The notes under the pieces: model-generated
The model's input: only the letters and a program-made list of their open reading frames with translations
The model's database searches: none
Told to the model about the DNA's origin: nothing
In this document: positions 59,573 to 64,000 of the stretch, piece after piece
How the letters are laid out: every line of letters begins with the position of its first letter
How positions within the stretch are numbered: the first letter of the stretch is position 1
NCBI RefSeq assembly: GCF_932526225.1
Contig: NC_064039.1
Location: 4,167,001-4,231,000 of the forward strand
Length of the DNA stretch: 64,000 nt
Source of the DNA: Nematostella vectensis
Taxonomy: Eukaryota > Cnidaria > Anthozoa > Actiniaria > Edwardsiidae
Direction: 5' to 3'
Position numbers and translations under genes: made by a program

Positions 59573-59806
59573 GAGAGTTTGTTAGGCTTAATTCTGATAA
59601 TAAACTACGAAATTCCTCTCATTTTGCTGAAATAAGCCTTGCTTGTGACGCGCTCTCCGGTCAAGTTACGCGATGCGCTAGCCTAAACGTGCTTGTTAGA
59701 GATTTCTAATCAAACACGGAGAACGCGTCGCAAACAAGGCATATTTCAGCCAAATTCAAGAAAAATTTCGTAGGTTTATTATCAAATTTTGCCTAGAAAA
59801 CTCTGT
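59573..59806. mobile_element. Long palindromic MITE, ~230 bp
   Basis: Arms of ~95 bases: the left contains TGATAATAAACTACGAAATT ... GCTGAAATAAGCCTTGCTTG ... GACGCGCTCTCCG, and the reverse complement of the right arm has the same order with ~15-20% change. The central segment is TCAAGTTACGCGATGCGCTA then GCCTAAACG. Typical foldback/MITE architecture, about 200 bases upstream of the EIF4G2 transcript. Confidence 0.75.
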
Positions 59807-59929
59807 TCCTGAAGCATTTGTAGCAACACATGGTTCGAAAAAAGGTACCACCACAGGGGACCCAGAGAGACCGTTCACGAGAGCGAGGCTATCGTAGACA
59901 GGTGCATTATGGGACTAATAATGTAAAAT

Positions 59930-60007
59930 CGAAGCGAACCAAAGCGATCGAAAAGCTTCACAAAATCAGGAACGTTTCTCTCTCTTTTTAATACATCTTT
60001 TCGATAG
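59930..60007 (+). other. Probable EIF4G2 5' UTR exon (end)
   Basis: A donor TAG/GTAAGA at 60007/60008 and an acceptor TTTCTAG at 60199-60205 frame a ~198-base intron directly before the coding exon. A pyrimidine-rich tract (TTTCTCTCTCTTTTTAATAC) lies near the exon end. The upstream boundary of this exon (transcription start) is not determined; 59930 is nominal. Confidence 0.4.
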
Positions 60008-60251
60008 GTAAGACCCCATATACCGTGTATGTCGCATGTTTAGTATTTTATGTGCATTGTAGTCGAAATCGCTTGTTCTTGAGACATGGCTAGTTTGTTA
60101 TGTAACGGTTTATATATATATAAGATTTTCGACCCTCAGTTTTCGCCTCTCATTGTTACAGATACATTCGTGATGATGATAATTTCTCGCTTTCTGCTCT
60201 TTCTAGGTTATCGCTTGAAAATTTTAAGTGGTGCTTGTCAAAGTCGCGAAA

Positions 60252-63200
60252 GTGGAAGGACAAAAAGTGACGTCTTACGATTTTGCTGGCGCGAGGGAGG
60301 CCGTGAACTCCCCTGGAGTAGAAGCGAACGGTGCTAAGACGAACAAATGGGTTCCTCAATACAATAGAACAAATCTATACCGTGATGAGAACGAATTGGT
60401 ATTCCGGCGAGTCCGAGGGTAGGTTTAACTTATACTTATACTACTATACTATATCTGTAGATGTACATTATTTGATATTATTCTTCCCTAGTGAAATAAA
60501 AACAGTATATCGCCTTGGCTTAGAGTACGGATGTAATTGATACGAACGGGAATATCAAACGAAACATGGACGATGGCCGCTGTACTGTTGCCAAATATTT
60601 TTCATTTTCGCCAGGTTAATATTTTTTGTAGGGAGTGTCAGGATTTTTATGCCTTCAAAGATGAACTTGCAGACAAAGCAAAACCGATTTGTGACTTGTT
60701 ACTTGGTATTTGCTTCTCATTGTCTCTATAATAAAGTTACCCTTGCTCATTTCCCAACTTACATTCCAAATATTTATTTTTTGTTTTTGTTTCAGCAAAA
60801 TTTCCGTTTCCTTACAAATTCAAATCTCAAATAAGATATAGTATTTCTAACATTTATTACGAATTGGCCTTTCTGATGAAATATAGAAATGACAAAAGCA
60901 AATTTACTTCCTTGTTGGGATATGAAATTTTGACATGTTGTTCAAAGTTTCAAATGATAATATGATACAAATAGAATGAGTATAGTTCTTTCTGTTTTCA
61001 GCAAAGCTACGATAGTCTAGTGGTTTGATCGTCTGTCTATCAGTGTAAAATCTGAAGGTTGGTTCAAGACCAACCTTATCTCATAATTTTTTCTTTCACT
61101 TTTTCACTTTCACTTCATAGTTACTAAACATATTTTCTTATGATAAAATTCATAAGAGAAAGTCAGAATAATGTTTTAATGGAAAATCTTTATTTTTATC
61201 TCCAAATAATTGTCCTGGAAATTTGGATATTTGTGGGAGGGGTGGGTAAATTTTGCTCTCGCTGGCAAAAAGACACATACAACTACGAGATTTCACTTTT
61301 TAATCACATATTTTTTCAAAATATTAAGGTTACAGGGTGCTTTCAGCCCATGGGGCGCTGAAAAAACCAAAGTGTCAAGGAAAAATGTTGATACATGCAT
61401 CATATTAAATCAAATATGCTCATGTTATATGTTGTTGTAAAGCTGAATAAATGGGGAATACGATAATCCTTTTTATTTCTAGGTTTGATGAAATGCTTTA
61501 TTTTTTAACAGGTTTTAATCATTCGCTTGTTTTCAGCCAATCATATCTTACAAAAACCATAATGTTTCTAAACTATCCGCATATGTTTACGTTTTATGGC
61601 TTATGTTGTTTTATGGCTTATTTCTTACACCTACACCTACCAAACTATATTCGGCTTTTTGAGATATTTTTCTTTGTTCCTATGCAAAATTGAGTCGAAG
61701 TCAGAGGACTAAATAATTTCCATTATTACATTACACCGGAAGACATAAAATAAGAAAAAGGGGAAATCCAGTCATTACAAGGAGTTTCCAATTTCGCCAT
61801 GAGAAAAACAAGTGACAAGCAAGAATTCCTCCACAAATGGGGTAAACAAGGATAAGCCGCGCTCACGCGCAACTAGGAAAGTGCGGCTGAGACCAGTAGC
61901 AAATAAGGCAGGTTTTTTGTGATTTTGTGACATGTACTAGATAAATCTTAACTAAAGATTTCATCTTATGATTTGATTTTGGAAACGATAGGTATTCTTT
62001 GCTGATAACCTTAAAGCATGTTGAAAAGGCAAACTAATACAAGAGAAGCCAACAAGAAGATTGTCCTCTTCGCTTTAAGTGAGATCTTTCATATAGAAGT
62101 CTTCCCCCTCCGTTTTACCCTTGAGACACCGTGAAGACTTTAGCCTTTTTCGTTTATCCATCGGTTATATATTTCGAACGCTAATAGGACTTTTCTCGAG
62201 ACGAAAGAACTGAATTTGAAGTTTATGAAGTCACGCTTTACGGGTAAAAGCAGTATGCTAATTAACTATAACCTTAGGTCCCGGATGTAGGGAACACAGG
62301 GTTCCAGGATTAAAGGAGGATTAAAGGATTAAAACACCTTGACGCTCACACAAAGTCTTCAAGCAAAATTCTTTTTTCTTATTATATCGAGAAGATAATA
62401 AAAATCCAAACATTTTTCTTTGCTATAATAAAGGTAATGTAGTAGGGAATGTAAAGATGCAAAAACATTTTTTTCGATCAAATTTTCACTTCAAGGCACC
62501 CCGTAACCTTAATTGCAGGTTGTTATTGCGAGCGCCCCTCCATACAAACCTTAGCTCTCTCGCGCGGCCATTCAAAAAGCTAAGAACACAAACTACTAAT
62601 GACTTCACATATTCGCGGATAGAAACTGACTGCTCTGAAACTCAACATAATCCCCAGCTACGCAGGCTAGTTGGCACCTAGACTCAACTACCCTTTGAGT
62701 ATCTTTTTTTTAATATCATGAGGAAAGTAGTTTAAACACAGGCTTACCGCCAACCATCTTCGTCATCCCTTGAAATCCACTCTGGAAAACAGCATATTTT
62801 ATGGACCTTATAATTTGGTTATGCTTTGCTCTTTTCAGCATTCTTAACAAGTTAACTCCAGACAAGTTTGACAAGCTGTTTTATGAGCTTCTCCATGTTG
62901 GCGTTGAAACAAAGTACATCTTGAAGGGAGTCATACTTCTGGTAAGTTGATGCATTGGTTTGCAAACATTGGTTTGTGTCCTTTCAGTATTGCATTGAAT
63001 ATTTGCATATGCCATAAAATCAATGTGCTTAAGGCAGGTCATCACTCACAGTGCAAAGCTCTAAAATACTTAAGAAATACTAAGATCAACTTAAATTTTA
63101 AAAATGTTTTGTGTACACAAGGCACTAATGGTATACTGCTTGGAATTTGTTTCCTACAACATGAGACAAAGCATGTTTAAAACTTAACTTAAAAAAACTC

Positions 63201-63658
63201 TGCATGTTTACTTAGAATGACACTTTTCTAGTACTTGCACATGGAAATAAGGAAAACTAAATAACTTCAAAGCCTTTTCAATCAAGATTTATAATCTTTC
63301 CTGTTTTCTAAGAAGATTAAGAATAAAGTTGTATTCACACAAGTGATGGTTTTAGACATTTTTATTCTATTTATCCTCATTTATCCTATCTGTTTTTGTT
63401 TACATTTACTTGTATGGTGCTTTATTCTATTCAAAGGAAGGAAAAGGTCCTTTTTGTAGTCTGTAGGGAAATTACATAATTTTTGATATGTTTAACATGA
63501 AAATTACATTCATCTTATTAAAAAAAACCCTTTTGCACTTGCAGGTGTTTGAGAAAGCTCTAGATGAACCGGCCTACAGCTCCATGTACGCCCAGCTCTG
63601 CCTGCGGCTCAGTGAGGAGGCTCCCAACTTTGATGACCCCGGAAAAACTGGAAACTCA
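60252..63658 (+). CDS. EIF4G2: EIF4G2 (DAP5/NAT1/p97), 5' part, GUG start, continues beyond window
   Basis: Coding exons seen: 60252-60418, 62839-62941, 63545-63658 (about 128 residues), then an intron running off the window. Junctions are in phase. The protein reads TNKWVPQYNRTNLYRDENEL, VFRRVRG, ILNKLTPDKFDKLFYELLHV, ILKGVILL, YSSMYAQLCLRLSEEAPNFD, closely matching vertebrate DAP5 at the start of its MIF4G domain. DAP5 is an eIF4G paralogue lacking the eIF4E/PABP-binding N-terminus; it binds eIF4A and eIF3 and drives cap-independent or alternative initiation. An in-frame TAA at 60225-60227 and absence of any in-frame ATG in this exon imply non-AUG initiation. GTG at 60252 has A at -3 and G at +4 and is followed by GAA, as the vertebrate GUG is followed by GAG. 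GTG at 60228 and 60231 are alternatives. Confidence 0.88.
61011..61083 (+). repeat. tRNA-like sequence (degraded) in EIF4G2 intron
   Basis: It has TAGTCTAGTGGTTTGATCG, like a tRNA D-arm/A-box, and GTTGGTTCAAGACCAAC, a perfect 5-bp T-stem with a 7-base loop. The acceptor stem does not pair and the anticodon arm is poor, so it is a tRNA pseudogene or SINE head rather than a functional tRNA. Confidence 0.45.
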
Positions 63659-64000
63659 GTAAGTTTGTAACAATGCATCAGTACAATGTGGTTACACGTG
63701 GCCACATTTTAAACTTTAAAGAATGGAATCCAAAATTTTTATGTTTTTGGAAATACTTGAATCTTAGTAAGTTTGTGAGGATAGTGGATTGAAGAAGCAC
63801 AATGTTGAAAAACAAATTAAAACAAAAAAATCTAAAAGTATCCAATACTTATAAAACTGCACACATGTCAGAAACATATAGAAGAAGTCAGAAACATATA
63901 GTCATTTCAATACCATTGTTTGTTGGACCATAAATTCAGTGTGCATTTTCCCAATCTTGATTGATGCTGTGCCCTGTTTCTGTTTCATCAGATTTCTTTT

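Larger units (their letters stand above)
58656..60000. other. Intergenic region between the protease and EIF4G2
   Basis: The divergent genes' 5' flanks. It holds a tandem duplication (59190-59430) and a long palindrome (59573-59806). No ORF with a recognisable domain is seen. Confidence 0.55.

Noticed and set aside
61011-61083. Functional tRNA gene
   Set aside because: The T-arm is good, but the acceptor stem does not pair and the anticodon arm is unclear; kept only as a tRNA-like relic.

Overview
This is animal nuclear DNA: intron-rich genes with GT-AG splice sites, abundant non-LTR retrotransposons, a tRNA-derived SINE, MITE-like palindromes, many minisatellites, and no prokaryotic organisation. 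The gene content (a plant-CYP74-like or CYP26-like P450, a trypsin carrying ShKT domains, SLCO and SLC17 transporters, MAEA, eIF4G2/DAP5) best suits a cnidarian, probably an anthozoan such as a sea anemone. That assignment is inference from gene content only.

Layout, left to right. A 27-bp minisatellite (1-560). A nine-exon cytochrome P450 on + (797-4309). A gene-poor, repeat-bearing stretch (4.3-13.2 kb) with one retrotransposon fragment and a palindromic MITE. A nine-exon SLCO/OATP organic-anion transporter on + (13205-19975). Fragments of an intronless histamine N-methyltransferase-like pseudogene on - (21.2-22.9 kb). A dead non-LTR element split by a ~1 kb repeat (23.0-25.5 kb). MAEA, the GID/CTLH ubiquitin-ligase subunit, in nine exons on + (25583-30501). 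Two head-to-head paralogous SLC17 (sialin/VGLUT-type) transporters, A on - (44523-31881) and B on + (47042-52874). A seven-exon secreted ShKT-trypsin protease on - (58655-53219). Finally the first three coding exons of EIF4G2/DAP5 on + (60252-63658), running out of the window.

I rebuilt each gene from splice sites, reading phase and family resemblance. Exon coordinates are in the entries; exons as short as 34-39 bases are included. The P450 would be an oxygen- or hydroperoxide-using haem enzyme. SLCO and the SLC17 pair are membrane anion carriers. The protease is secretory. MAEA and DAP5 are intracellular housekeeping or regulatory proteins. There is no operon; neighbours are functionally unrelated apart from the SLC17 pair.

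The most unusual features are: (1) repeated tandem duplication of exon-intron boundaries in three adjacent genes, including a 1.4-kb minisatellite grown from a splice acceptor; (2) a P450 whose I-helix lacks the acid-alcohol motif; (3) DAP5 with no possible AUG start and a GUG in strong context; (4) a U12-type intron in MAEA; (5) an in-frame open stretch after the SLC17-A stop codon that echoes the protein tail; (6) two copies of one inverted-repeat transposon, one of them containing an intact 1016-residue endonuclease/reverse-transcriptase element.
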